Assembly: GCA_028752905.1 (NCBI GenBank)
Contig: JAQNBH010000004.1
Span: 32,515,189-32,579,188 of the forward strand
Source: Cladorhizidae sp. MBARI D1340-BT2
Lineage: Eukaryota; Porifera; Demospongiae; Poecilosclerida; Cladorhizidae
Direction of reading: 5' to 3'
Length of the DNA stretch: 64,000 nt
Shown: piece after piece, positions 44,161 to 54,260 of the stretch
Position numbering within the stretch: position 1 is the stretch's first letter
Layout: each line of letters begins with the position of its first letter
The notes under the pieces: model-generated
Database searches by the model: none
What the model was told of the DNA's origin: nothing
The model's input: only the letters and a program-made list of their open reading frames with translations
Translations under genes and position numbers: made by a program

Positions 44161-45761
44161 CGTATTCCTTGCGGTTGACGATGATCCCAATGAGGAAGCT
44201 AGCGAAGAAAAGAAAGATGGTTTTATCAGTACGCTCACTAACCATCAAGAAAGGGAACTCCTGGAATTGAGGGAGGAGTTCTCCGACGTCATAAGCAATG
44301 ACCCTAGAAAAACAGACTTGGTGAGTCATGATATTGTCACTGGTGATGCCACCCCTATTCGGTTACCCCCCTACCGACTCCCTCACACATCGCATGAGTT
44401 TCTTCGTGAAGAAATCAAACAGTTGCTAGGGTTGGTCATCATAGTCCCCTCCAGAAGTTCGTGGGCGGCCCCGGTGGTCTTGGTTCCTAAACAGGACGGC
44501 GGAAAACGACTCTGCGTGGATTATAGAAAACTCAACCTCGTCACCAAGGCTGACCCCTACCCCATACCCCGAATTGAGGACATGATTGATGATATTGGAC
44601 AGGCAAGATACATCACTGCCTTGGATCTTACAAAGGGTTACTGGCAGGTGCCTGTGGCAAAGGCAAGCCAGGAGAAGACTGCTTTCATCACACCCTGGGG
44701 AAAGTACCAGTTCGTAACCATGCCCTTTGGTTTGGTCAACAGCGTCTGATGAACCACTTACTCGAAGGAACACAGACGTTCGCGGCGGCTTACCTGGACG
44801 ATGTCATCATCCACAGCAAAACATGGGAGGAACATTTGGAACATATGAAAGAAATCTTCATAAGATTACGAAAAGCCGGCCTCACCATTAAGGAATCGAA
44901 ATGCAAGTTCGCGTGTAATGAGTGCGAATACCTGGGACATACTGTAGGAAATGGGAAGGTCCACCCTCTACAAGCTAAAGTACAAGCCGTACAAGATTTT
45001 ACCCAGCCCATCACAAATAAGGACGTCCGTGCGTTCTTGGGACTATGTGGGTATTATCGCCGTTTCATCCCCGACTTTTCCACTATTGCAACCCCCCTAA
45101 CTGAGCTGACTAGGAAGGACAAACCGAACATTATTGTTTGGAGTGAAGCGACACAACAGTCATTTCAATGCGCTTGAAGGATGCTCTGACTCACTACCCT
45201 GTGTTAACCACACCCCTATGGAATAGGCCCTTCCTATTGCAAACAGATGCTTCCGACTCAGGAATAGCATATGTGCTTGCCCAGAAAGATGAGATAGGCG
45301 AAGAACACCCACTCGCCTATGGGTCAAGAAAGTTGCTACCTAGAGAGAGAAAGTTCTCTACAATAGAGAAAGAAGCTCTAGCGATCGTTGAGGGTACGAA
45401 ACACTTCCGAGTATACCTAGAAGGGACAGAGTTCACGATTGAGACAGACCATGACCCACTGACACACCTTGCAAAGCTGAAGGATAGTCACGGGAGAATA
45501 GGGAGGTGGGCGTTATCGATGCAACCGTATCACTACACTATCCACCACAAGCCAGGTCGATTGAATGCGAATGCGGACGGACTTTCCCGAGAATATTGTT
45601 CTTGCCTGAACGGAAAGGGAGTGTCAGAGAAGGAAGACATAACGGAGAACAAAGGTTATGACCACAACAATGTCCAAGAACATTATCCGAACATTCATCT
45701 ACAAGACCACAGTATTCGTGTGCAAGACCATAGTGCCGGGTGTAAATCCGTGTGCAATTAA
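44161..45761 (+). pseudogene. Reverse transcriptase-RNase H of element C
   Basis: Linker, then RT: IKQLLGLVIIVPS, KQDGGKRLCVDYRKLN, YITALDLTKGYWQVPV and FVTMPFGLVN. At 44738 about 16 bases are missing, removing the usual APATF-type residues and shifting frame, then QRLMNHLL..AYLDD (intact catalytic box, ~44795). RT continues through CEYLGHTVG and RAFLGLCGYYRRFIP. A one-base shift near 45170 leads into RNase H: LLQTDASDSGIAYVL, EKEALAIVEGTKHFR, ETDHDPLTHL and LNANADGLSR. The frame ends at 45761, inside the 3' LTR. Confidence 0.9.
45612..45621 (+). promoter_or_regulatory. Polypurine tract of element C
   Basis: GGAAAGGGAG immediately precedes the TGTCAG start of the 3' LTR. It would prime plus-strand synthesis. 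Confidence 0.75.
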
Positions 45762-46023
45762 CTATTAGTATAAAAGAGATAGCTAGAGAGCTAGCAAAGA
45801 GAGAGAGAGAGTATCTATGTTAGAGCCAAGCGCATAACAGGCTGGACTAGCTGATAGATCACTGGGAACTGTATTTGTATATTGATGTGCAAAGCAATCA
45901 TTGTTCACTTTTACCTGGGTGAAGGGTACGAAGGCTCTTATAAAGCCTAGGGGTGAAAGTATTGGGCTAGTCAGAGTGAGGACTAGTCGGCGCAGTGAAT
46001 ACTAAGGGAAAGTATTGCTGACA
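45622..46023 (+). repeat. 3' LTR of element C
   Basis: 402 bp, TGTCAGAG...GCTGACA, nearly identical to 40531-40961 apart from one copy (not two) of the 32-bp internal unit and a few substitutions. Confidence 0.93.
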
Positions 46024-46191
46024 TTCATCTGGCAATGAACCACGAAATAAAACGCCTGTTTTTTTGTTTTTTTATGTTATTCATGGAGATGGTGATGCAT
46101 TCCCAAGTTTGATTATAAACCCATCAACCTTACCTAGTAAGTACAGACTATAAAACAGACAATCCACGGAGCTATGCAACAAGAAATATCA

Positions 46192-46298
46192 TGTCACAGA
46201 TGCTGTGACACACGCACTGCCAGCGGTAAATTGCTTGTCACGGATGCTGTGACACACGCATACGTGTGGTGGATTGTTGTGTCACAAACGCCGTGACA
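46192..46298. repeat. Three 44-bp-spaced dyads TGTCAC(N7)GTGACA
   Basis: Nineteen-base imperfect palindromes at 46192-46210 (TGTCACAGATGCTGTGACA), 46236-46254 (TGTCACGGATGCTGTGACA) and 46280-46298 (TGTCACAAACGCCGTGACA), with starts exactly 44 bp apart. Each is followed by a/cACGCA. The spacers diverge more than the palindromes. The arrangement resembles an array of binding sites for a dimeric DNA-binding protein, but could also be a short tandem repeat. Confidence 0.8.
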
Positions 46299-46997
46299 AA
46301 CGCAGTGTAAGAGTTAAGACAACGTGTGTACAGTAAGGCAACGTATGCCGGTATGACCATTTCCCTTAATTTAATAAAGAGCTTCTTGCTGCTCACGTGC
46401 AGGATACTTCTAGCCCATAGCTACTGTTGCTATGCAGGTAACTCCTCCTCCATGGCCATGAAGTTTCAAAACAATGTACATTTGAAATACTACATATTTC
46501 AGCTTAAAATTTATAACTAGCTTAAAATAGGGCTTTTCCCCTAGCATTTCTAAACATAAATCTACTGTTTTCATTTAATGTCGTCAGGAGAAAATCACCA
46601 TTACACCTCTGGCTCATGAAAGAGATGCCTACTGTTGCAAAATTGGTTTGGCTAAGCAGGACTTACCATCATGAAGTCTGCCAATCTGTAGATGAAGATA
46701 TTTCGAAGAGTAAAGATGGCCGCTTGAGAGGCCATCGCTAGCTTCTTCTTAGTCTACATCTAGAGACTTGCTTTCGAGGTCTTGCTGGATAGACTATATT
46801 TTTCTTAGTATGACTCCTGTTTGGATGACTCCTTCTTTAGCTCGCTAAAAAATGCATAAAGGGGACAAAATAGAAAAACACCCAAAAACTTGTACTTAAA
46901 CTTTGGAGCTCCATAGATTCCGCACACTTCACTGAATGCACTTGAGAACAGATAGATCACTCTGTGTGCTCTCTTTTGATACTAAAAATGTTGCATA
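46299..46997. other. Non-coding stretch
   Basis: Short frames only; the longest is 64 codons (46326-46520) without a recognisable domain. Nothing further was seen. Confidence 0.4.
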
Positions 46998-47230
46998 GGG
47001 GAAACTCCAACAAGTTATGTTGTCAGTTGGGACTTCACCCAATTCCTTAAATGGTGAAGTCAGTTTAGCAGCTGGCAACCTTGTGTGGGAATGCTCATAT
47101 TACTTTTTCTATATTTGAAGCTCATCATGGTTGCTTCCAAATCTCACCATCCTAGCATTACGTCATCATGATGTCATCAACACTGTACCCATAAGTACTG
47201 AGTTAGGAATAGAGTTACATTAGAGATGGG
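46998..47230 (+). repeat. Dispersed ~235-bp repeat R3, copy 2
   Basis: Same block order as 31448-31680 (see there), with small indels. Confidence 0.75.
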
Positions 47231-47564
47231 GTAATCGATGGGGTCACTCATTGCAGTGGATAGGGTTATTGATAGGACAGTTAGTACAGTTGAGGCCCCC
47301 AAAAAATTTACGTACCGTTGCGTTGTGTAAACGTTCAACGCAGAAACCTATCTTAAGAAACGCTCAAGAAACGCACATGCAACGCTCAAGAAACGAACGT
47401 ATTGCGAACGCAACGCATGAACCTTTATTTAATTACCCGAAACGCGGAATCAACATTTGGTATTCTACACCACGTGTTCGATAGAGCGCGTGAAGTCAGT
47501 CGGCCTACTGTTGATCACCGTTAGGTTTTGTTGCTGCTTCTACTTCTTTTGATTTGTCCTGGGA

Positions 47565-47607
47565 ATGGCTTTCAGAAGAACTCTCGCTGCTACGTTCGCT
47601 CTAAGCA
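47565..47607 (+). other. Candidate first exon with a strong splice donor
   Basis: ATG at 47565 begins MAFRRTLAATFALS, an arginine/alanine/hydrophobic start like a mitochondrial targeting or signal peptide, and runs into a consensus GTAAGT donor at 47608. The preceding 250 bp are CpG-rich for this window and contain repeated 'aacgctcaagaaacg' phrases. No downstream exon was identified, so it is tentative. Confidence 0.3.
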
Positions 47608-47639
47608 GTAAGTGTAATACTAGGTCCAATTGATGGCTT

Positions 47640-48310
47640 GAACCTCTAGCGCCTATCTGTGGTAGTGATCCAGCCTTTACTTCAGTCTAGTTGTTAGTGT
47701 AATTTAGTAACGTTCAAGAAAACGAAACCCCCCAAAAATAAAAGCTGGAACAGTGGATCCAGTAATGGTAATTATACAGACTGTTGTTTGGTCTTCTGGC
47801 AGAATGAAAGTTCTGGTTGGCTGTACCAACAGCAATGTTTTAGGAGGCTCCTCAATGGGAGTGGGAGGTCAAGGCAGTGGGGGTGATACATAAACAGGGC
47901 TGTAGCCACCAGATTTGAAGTGCTCAGGTTGATTGCAGTATGATGCACACCTAATAAATATGTTTTGTACAGGAGCTTGGTCTATGGCTGGAATGGTAAC
48001 CAGGAAGAGAAGGGTGGTCTACCAGATTCAACTCAGTGGTGGTGCAATTCAACTTCATTACTGGGAACGGCAAACCATTATGCATACACTGCATATCTAA
48101 ACTACCATTACTTTTTTAAGGACTCTATATAGAGTCTCCCTGTTCTGGCCAACAATCTCCAACCCAACACTGTATTTATTCAAGCTTGTGGTTATTGAAA
48201 ATAAAATATACCGGAAAAAAGTACTAGTAGCAATATACATATATACGCAAAGTTAATATATAGAAAACAACATAGTTAGAAAACAACAACATAACTATTA
48301 AGTTAACTCT
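47640..48310. other. Non-coding stretch
   Basis: No recognisable gene. It could contain intronic sequence if the candidate exon at 47565 is real. Confidence 0.35.
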
Positions 48311-48318
48311 TAGAGCCC

Positions 48319-48385
48319 GAGCGGCCGATTTTTCGGCCGATACCTAGAGTGGTATATACCCGAGCGGCCGATTTTTCGGCTTGTT
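48319..48385. repeat. Pair of GGCCGA(T)nTCGGCC hairpins plus poly-T
   Basis: CGGCCGA-TTTT-TCGGCCG at 48322-48339 is a perfect 7-bp stem with a 4-base loop. A shorter version lies 43 bp downstream (~48366-48380), with the same 'cgagcggccgatttttcggc' phrase. A run of 28 T follows at 48397-48424. Possibly the end of a non-autonomous element. Confidence 0.7.
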
Positions 48386-48619
48386 TTCCCCCTTCCTTTT
48401 TTTTTTTTTTTTTTTTTTTTTTTTGGCATTATAATCAACTTTAAACTTTTTAGTAATTTTTTTCTCCAGGACCACAGGGTGGCAGGCACGCACATATTAG
48501 GGAGCATAGGGTTCTAAGGGTTAAGGAAACATAGCAAATGTGTTTCTTCTGGTTTCATTTTTTTCTATGTATTCACTTCCTATAGCCTTCAAGTCAAGAT
48601 TATCACACTTGTCCTGGTG

Positions 48620-48960
48620 GTAGTGTCTAGCACAGTGGGTGTTTAGCACCACCTGGATGTTAGAGTAAGCAGAGAGCTACTGTGTGCTCTGGTTGTCTAG
48701 CACAGTGGATGTTTAGCACCACCTGGATGTTAGACTAAGCAGATAGCTACTGTGTGCTCTGGTTGTACAGTGAAGTTTAGCACCACCTGGATGTTAGAGT
48801 AAGCAGATAGCCACTGTGTGCTCTGGTTGTCTTAGCACAATAGTTGTTTAGCACCACCTGGATGTTAGAGTTAGCAGATGGCTACTGTGTGCCCTGGTGG
48901 TCTAGCACAGTGGATGCTTAGCACCACCTGGATGTTAGAGTATGCAGATAGCTACTGTGT
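48620..48960. repeat. 70-bp minisatellite, about five copies (R1a)
   Basis: Same unit as 32695-33265, again directly upstream of module R1b. Confidence 0.92.
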
Positions 48961-49640
48961 GCTCTGCCCTTCCATTCCGTTCCATCATAACTGGTCAACA
49001 CAAGAAAACATAATGGCGTGCAATGCTGGATTAGAAATAAGTTCTATTCCAGCGTTCTTACTTGATATAGCACATGTTAAGTTTTGTTTGTTTGTTTTGG
49101 TGGGAGGAGTTTATTTGGTTTTCTTTGGCTACTCAATAGTGTGCCATATAATTTAGCTATTGCACACAGGCATGTGTGTGCATAGTATACTACAGGAAGT
49201 GTCTAGTATTCTACAGGAAATGCTGTAATGAGATTCATAAAGTAGTAAAATAACTCTAAACCCAATTAAGAAATTGCAAAGTGTCTTGCTCCCTGTTGCC
49301 TTTGAGACGGGCCACCATGGAGCATGCTGGTGAGGGAGTGCAGCTTCCTGTTGGTGCAGAGGTGAAAGCTCAAACAGCAGCTACAAATAGCTGCCAGTCT
49401 ATAGAGAAGCAAGCAGGGAAGCCTGTGGTAGCCAATTAGGGGTGACACAATTGGCATACCAGCCTGAGATCACTTGATATTCAGCAACTACTTTTCAAGT
49501 TTCCACAAAGTGTATACGGACAGTGTGTGATAGTGCGTGATTGCTCCTAACATTAGCCAACTCTATGTCCTAGTCGGGTGTAATATTGTGTTATATATTA
49601 CATGTGTGTATAGGCACAGCCTAGGGGCAGTCACCTCTGC
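48961..49640 (+). repeat. Dispersed module R1b, copy 2
   Basis: Near-identical to 33266-33945 with small indels. Here the ~202-bp satellite continues uninterrupted, showing the original arrangement that is broken at the first copy. Confidence 0.88.
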
Positions 49641-51365
49641 ACCCTCCACCACAACCAGCAGGTACAGTACTCTGCAATAGCCAAGATTCTAATAGTTCCC
49701 AACTACTTTTCCAGTCTCTACTAAGTATAAGGATAGTGTGTGATAGTGTGCAGTAGCTCCTAACATTAGCCAACTATATGATCATTCATTATGTTATATG
49801 TACATGTGTATATAGGCACAGCCCAGGGCCAGTCACCTGTGTACCCTCCAACACAACCAGCAGGTACAGTACTCTGCAATAGCCAAGATTCTAATAGTTC
49901 CCAACTACCTTTTCAGTCTCTACTAACTATAAGTATAGTGTGTGATAGTGTGCAGTAGCTCCTAACATTAGCCAACTATATGATCATTCATTATGTTATA
50001 TGTACATGTGTATATAGGCACAGCCAAGGGCCAGTCCAACACAACCAGCAGGTACAGTACTCTGCAATAGCCAAGATTCTAATAGTTCCCAACTACTTTT
50101 CCAGTCTCTACTAACTATAAGTATAGTGTGTGATAGTGTGCAGTAGCTCCTAACATTAGCCAACTATATGATCATTCATTATGTTATATGTACATGTGTA
50201 TATAGGCACAGCCCAGGGCCAGTCACCTGTGAACCCTACACCACAACCAGCAGATACAGTACTCTGCAATAGCCAAGATTCTGATAGTTCCCAACTACTT
50301 TTCCAGTCTCTACTAACTATAAGGATAGTGTGTGGTAGTGTGCAGTAGCTCCTAACATTAGCCAACTATATGATCATTCATTATGTTATATGTACATGTG
50401 TATATAGGCACAGCCCAGGGCCAGTCACATGTGAACCCTCCACCACAACCAGCAAGTACAGTACTCTGCAATAGCCAAGATTCTAATAGTTCCCAACTAC
50501 TTTTCCAGTCTCTACTAACTATAAGGATAGTGTGTGATAGTGTGCAGTAGCTCCTAACATTAGCCAACTATATGATCATTCATTATGTTATATGTACATG
50601 TGTATATAGGCACAGCCCAGGGCCAGTCACCTGTGAACCCTCCACCACAACCAGTACTCTGCAATAGCCAAGATTCTAATAGTTCCCAACTACTTTTCCA
50701 GTCTCTACTACTAACTATAAGGATAGTGTGTGATAGTGTGCAGTAGCTCCTAACATTAGCCAACTATATGATCATTCATTATGTTATATGTACATGTGTG
50801 TATAGGCACAGCCCAGGGCCAGTCACCTGTGAACCCTCCACCACAACCAGCAGGTACAGTACTCTGCAATAGCCAAGATTCTGATAGTTCCCAACTACTT
50901 TTCCAGTCTCTACTAACTATAAGGATAGTGTGTGATAGTGTGCAGTAGCTCCTAACATTAGCCAACTATATGATCATTCATTATGTTATATGTACATGTG
51001 TATATAGGCACAGCCCAGGGCCAGTCACATGTGAACCCTCCACCACAACCAGCAGGTACAGTACTCTGCAATAGCCAAGATTCTAATAGTTCCCAACTAC
51101 TTTTCCAGTCTCTACTAACTATAAGGATAGTGTGTGATAGTGTGCAGTAGCTCCTAACATTAGCCAACTATATGATCATTCATTATGTTATATGTACATG
51201 TGTATATAGGCACAGCCCAGGGCCAGTCACCTGTGAACCCTCCACCACAACCAGTACTCTGCAATAGCCAAGATTCTAATAGTTCCCAACTACTTTTCCA
51301 GTCTCTACTAACTATAAGGATAGTGTGTGATAGTGTGCAGTAGCTCCTAACATTAGCCAACTATA
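49600..51365. repeat. ~202-bp satellite, about nine copies
   Basis: The unit runs from 'tatataggcacagcccaggg' to 'tagccaactatatgatcatt' with copy lengths of 193-202 bp. Boundaries recur at ~50156, 50358, 50560, 50756, 50958 and 51160. Each copy carries a 66-69 codon minus-strand frame which is a satellite artefact. The same unit is embedded in the 36-39 kb higher-order repeat. Confidence 0.93.
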
Positions 51366-51765
51366 TGATCATTCATTATGTTATATGTACATGTGTGTAT
51401 AGGCACAGCCCAGGGCAAGTCACCTCTGCACTCTCCACCACAGCCACAAGGTATAGGACTCTTTGCAATAGCCAAGTTTTTACAGTAGTTTATATTTTCA
51501 CTGGTGTGAATGTTGGTATAGGTCAATTGTACATGCTTCACCACAGTGTTAGTGTTACACAATTAGCTATGTATCATTACATCATCACAGTGTTAGTATT
51601 ACACAGTTATGTAGCTGTAATTACTTACATCATCACGGTGTTAGTGTTACACATATAGCTGTGTATACTTAAATCATCACGGTATTACTGTTACACAGTT
51701 AGCTGTGTACTTAATTATCACAGTGTTAGTTTTGCAATATTAGTGTTACACAGCTATGTGTACTG
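51366..51765. repeat. Truncated higher-order satellite segment
   Basis: Matches the part of the 36-39 kb unit that follows the 202-bp segment: 'cactggtgtgaatgttggta' and then ~40-bp 'catcacggtgttagtgttac' units. It ends near 51765. Confidence 0.85.
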
Positions 51766-52270
51766 TTGATTGGCATAAAGTAGCCAAAAAAATCGGTGAC
51801 TATGACTAAGCTCATAACACGCACGCACGGGGGGGGAAAAACAGAATCGTTTGAGGGGCTTGATGGAGAAAATGGATTGGCGATTGCCCCACTGGCGTAT
51901 GTGGAGCCTCCCTTGTGTTGTTGGTGTGATGTTTGCTTATTAGCTTATTATAACATGATGAACACAATCAACCGACATTTTATGTACTAATTAAGTAGAT
52001 GGGCCAAGGAGAGTCATGAACATTGTAGCCGAATAATGAACTGGCTATTGATTGGTGTAAAGTGGCTGAAAGAATTGATGCGACCACAACCAAGTTGATA
52101 ACATGCATGCACGGAAAGGACCATGGAGAAGTGGATGGGGAATGCACCAACAAAGTACTCATGGACATGGAGTAGCCTGTACCAGTTGTTTGACGACCTG
52201 GAGTGAAGGGATGTAAGCCAAGATTTGAAATAAGTGCTTGGTGCAATTTTGAGAGACTGAAAGTGAGCTA
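51766..52270. repeat. Diverged duplication with coding-like remnants
   Basis: A 'gattgg(c/t)(a/g)taaagt(a/g)gc' phrase with similar downstream sequence occurs near 51770 and again near 52050 (DWHKVAKKI versus DWCKVAERI in translation, followed by similar residues). This suggests two degraded copies of a short coding or pseudo-exon unit. Family unknown. Confidence 0.35.
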
Positions 52271-52739
52271 ATGGGCACTGTCTTGTTAATATGTACCGTA
52301 TGTCCCTTACCCTTGAGCTCCTAATTATGGGAGCTAGTTGTATGTGTTGTGTAGTGTACATTTGAGCTCCTAACTATAGGCATTTACCTCACATGCAGCT
52401 TCCTAGAACATTAAGTTAATTATTGGGGATGTGGGGTTTGGATGCCAAAATCAGTTGTGCCCTATTTGTGACAGTGGTAGTGAGTTTTTGAAACAATGTA
52501 TGAAGCGGTGTTTCAGAAAAACAATTGCCCCTAGTTACTATTTACATAATACGCTAGCAACTTATGGCAAATTAGGGAATGTGCCCCAACAAAGGATAGC
52601 CAACAAAGGATAGCCTTACAAAAACCACTACTAGATGTATAAAAGCAGAGGGTACCACCATGCCTCAACTATAAAAGTGAAAGTAGATTTACTAATGTAA
52701 ATATATGTAGAGCAGCTGAAGGGGGCATACAATTGCCAA

Positions 52740-54260
52740 AATCTGATCATGCCATGGCATGAGTGATTGTTGCCAAAGCATGAGGTGAAGAACAAGCAAG
52801 AAGCTCAGTCAGTTTCAAACTGCATAATTCAACATTGGATCGATACAGCTGTGCATATACTGGCACAAAGTGGAAGAAGTCAAAGGACAGTCAAATTTTC
52901 TGTGCAATTTGACAAGTCTACAGATGTCAGCAGCTGCGCTATTTTAATGTCGTTCTATTGACCACTCGGATGAGAAGGAAGAGGTTTTTCTATGCAGCTC
53001 CAGTGGTGATATCCATTCAGTCAGAAATCTGTTTGCATGGTTGATATGGAAGGACCAGTTGACTTTGCTCAGCTTTTTCTCGGTGACACTATCCTAAGGA
53101 GAATTGTGGAGGAAACAAATTTGTACGCAGACCAATTTATAGCTTCAAATCAAGACCTATTGCTACGACAACTAAAGGAGAGGGTGTGCTAAGCACAGTC
53201 AGTGGTTTCCTCGAGAAAAATGGACTGGCTTGGCAGTGTTCAACAGGTGTATGTTGATGGTGCACCTACTATGATGGGTGGTAATCGGGGGTTCAGAGGC
53301 TTTGTTCAAATGCAGATAACCCTATTGACCATTGCAGCATTCACCGATATACACTTGAATCCCAGATGCCTTGAAAGTTGTATTTGGCCAACCTATTAAT
53401 GTTTTTAACTCCATAAAAGCCAAAGACTTCAAAAGCCAAAGACTTCAACAGCGACCTGTTTCAAGAATTATGCAATGAGATGGACGAGAAGTATGAAGTG
53501 CTACTGTACAACACCGAAGTGGCTGTGTCAAGGCAAGGTTGTGAGTCACGTGATTGAGCTTCGGGAGCTGCAACAATTTTGCAGCAAAAAGAATCCGACC
53601 TGGCACATCACTTTTCTAACCACAAATGGCTTTTCCGTCTTTGCTTATTTGGGCGTCATCTTCAATGAACTCAATGAACAGAGGCAACTTAGCACTTCAA
53701 GGAAGGAACATAACAGTCATCGATGCAAAAATACCATTTCTGCATCTGTCGGAAAGCTAAAATTGTTGAGTAAGAGAGTTGCAAAGAGTATAGTGCCACA
53801 GTTTCTCACACTTGACAAAATAGATTAATGAAAGCAGACATCCAGGCCCACTTGGATGAATTGGTCAGAACGATGGAGGAATACTTCCCTGATCTGGACT
53901 TGCCTTCAGTGGTGCCAGCAACCTTTTCTGGCCAATGAGGATAAGGTCGATGAAGATGAGTTTCCAGCAAAAGAGGAGTGGATAACTCTTGGAGTGAATG
54001 AGGCTTAGAAGCTGGAATTCCATAACAAGGACATAGAAACATTCTTGATAGCATGGCTAAATTACAAACCAAACTTGGCAAGTCAGGCTCTAAAGATCCT
54101 GACTACCCTTTCGACCACTTACCGATGTGAGCAAGGCCTTTCCATCATGGAAATGAAAAACAAGAAACGGAACCAGTTAGAGGGTCAAATGATGCAAGAA
54201 TTGCCCTCAGTTTTATAGGCATAAATTGTCAAAGTATTGCACAACATTCTGTCACTGATG
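52740..54260 (+). pseudogene. hAT-superfamily transposase (FAM200/ZBED5/SCAND3-like), broken
   Basis: Blocks in order: KFSVQFDKSTDVSSCAILMSF (first catalytic Asp region), VDFAQLFLGDTI, QQVYVDGAPTMMGGNRGF, INVFNSIKAKDF, YNTEVAV-like/WLCQGKVVSHVIELREL, FLTTNGFSVFAYLGVIFNELNEQ, a KLKLLSKRV segment and EEYFPDL. The dimerisation end follows: LNYKPNLASQALKILTTLSTTYRCEQGLSIMEMKNKKRNQ. These match the domesticated-type hAT proteins of animals. Stops near 52960 and 53190 and frameshifts near 53400, 53500 and 53925 show that it is dead. A BED-type zinc finger could not be confirmed upstream. Confidence 0.75.

Larger units (their letters stand above)
40531..46023 (+). mobile_element. LTR retrotransposon C, structurally complete, integrase upstream of RT
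   Basis: A 5493-bp element with two LTRs (431 and 402 bp), PBS for tRNA-Leu, polypurine tract and a gag-PR-IN-RT-RH coding region. The flanks ttgat (40526-40530) and ttcat (46024-46028) match at four of five bases and may be a decayed target-site duplication. Protein motifs are Ty3/gypsy-like, but integrase precedes reverse transcriptase, as described for Gmr1-like elements. Coding lesions: TAG at 41930 and 43706, frameshifts near 42200, 42510 and 45170, and a ~16-bp deletion at 44738. Element A shares gag and integrase motifs; B shares integrase, RT and RNase H motifs. Confidence 0.9.

Noticed and set aside
46192..46298. CRISPR-like array of palindromic repeats
   Set aside because: Only three repeats with diverged, partly similar spacers in animal DNA and no cas genes; a dyad-site array or short tandem repeat is a better description.
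50156..51562. Six or seven similar 66-69 codon minus-strand frames that look like a gene family
   Set aside because: Each is one ~202-bp satellite unit read on the minus strand; period and boundaries coincide with the satellite and several open on non-ATG codons or vary with unit indels.
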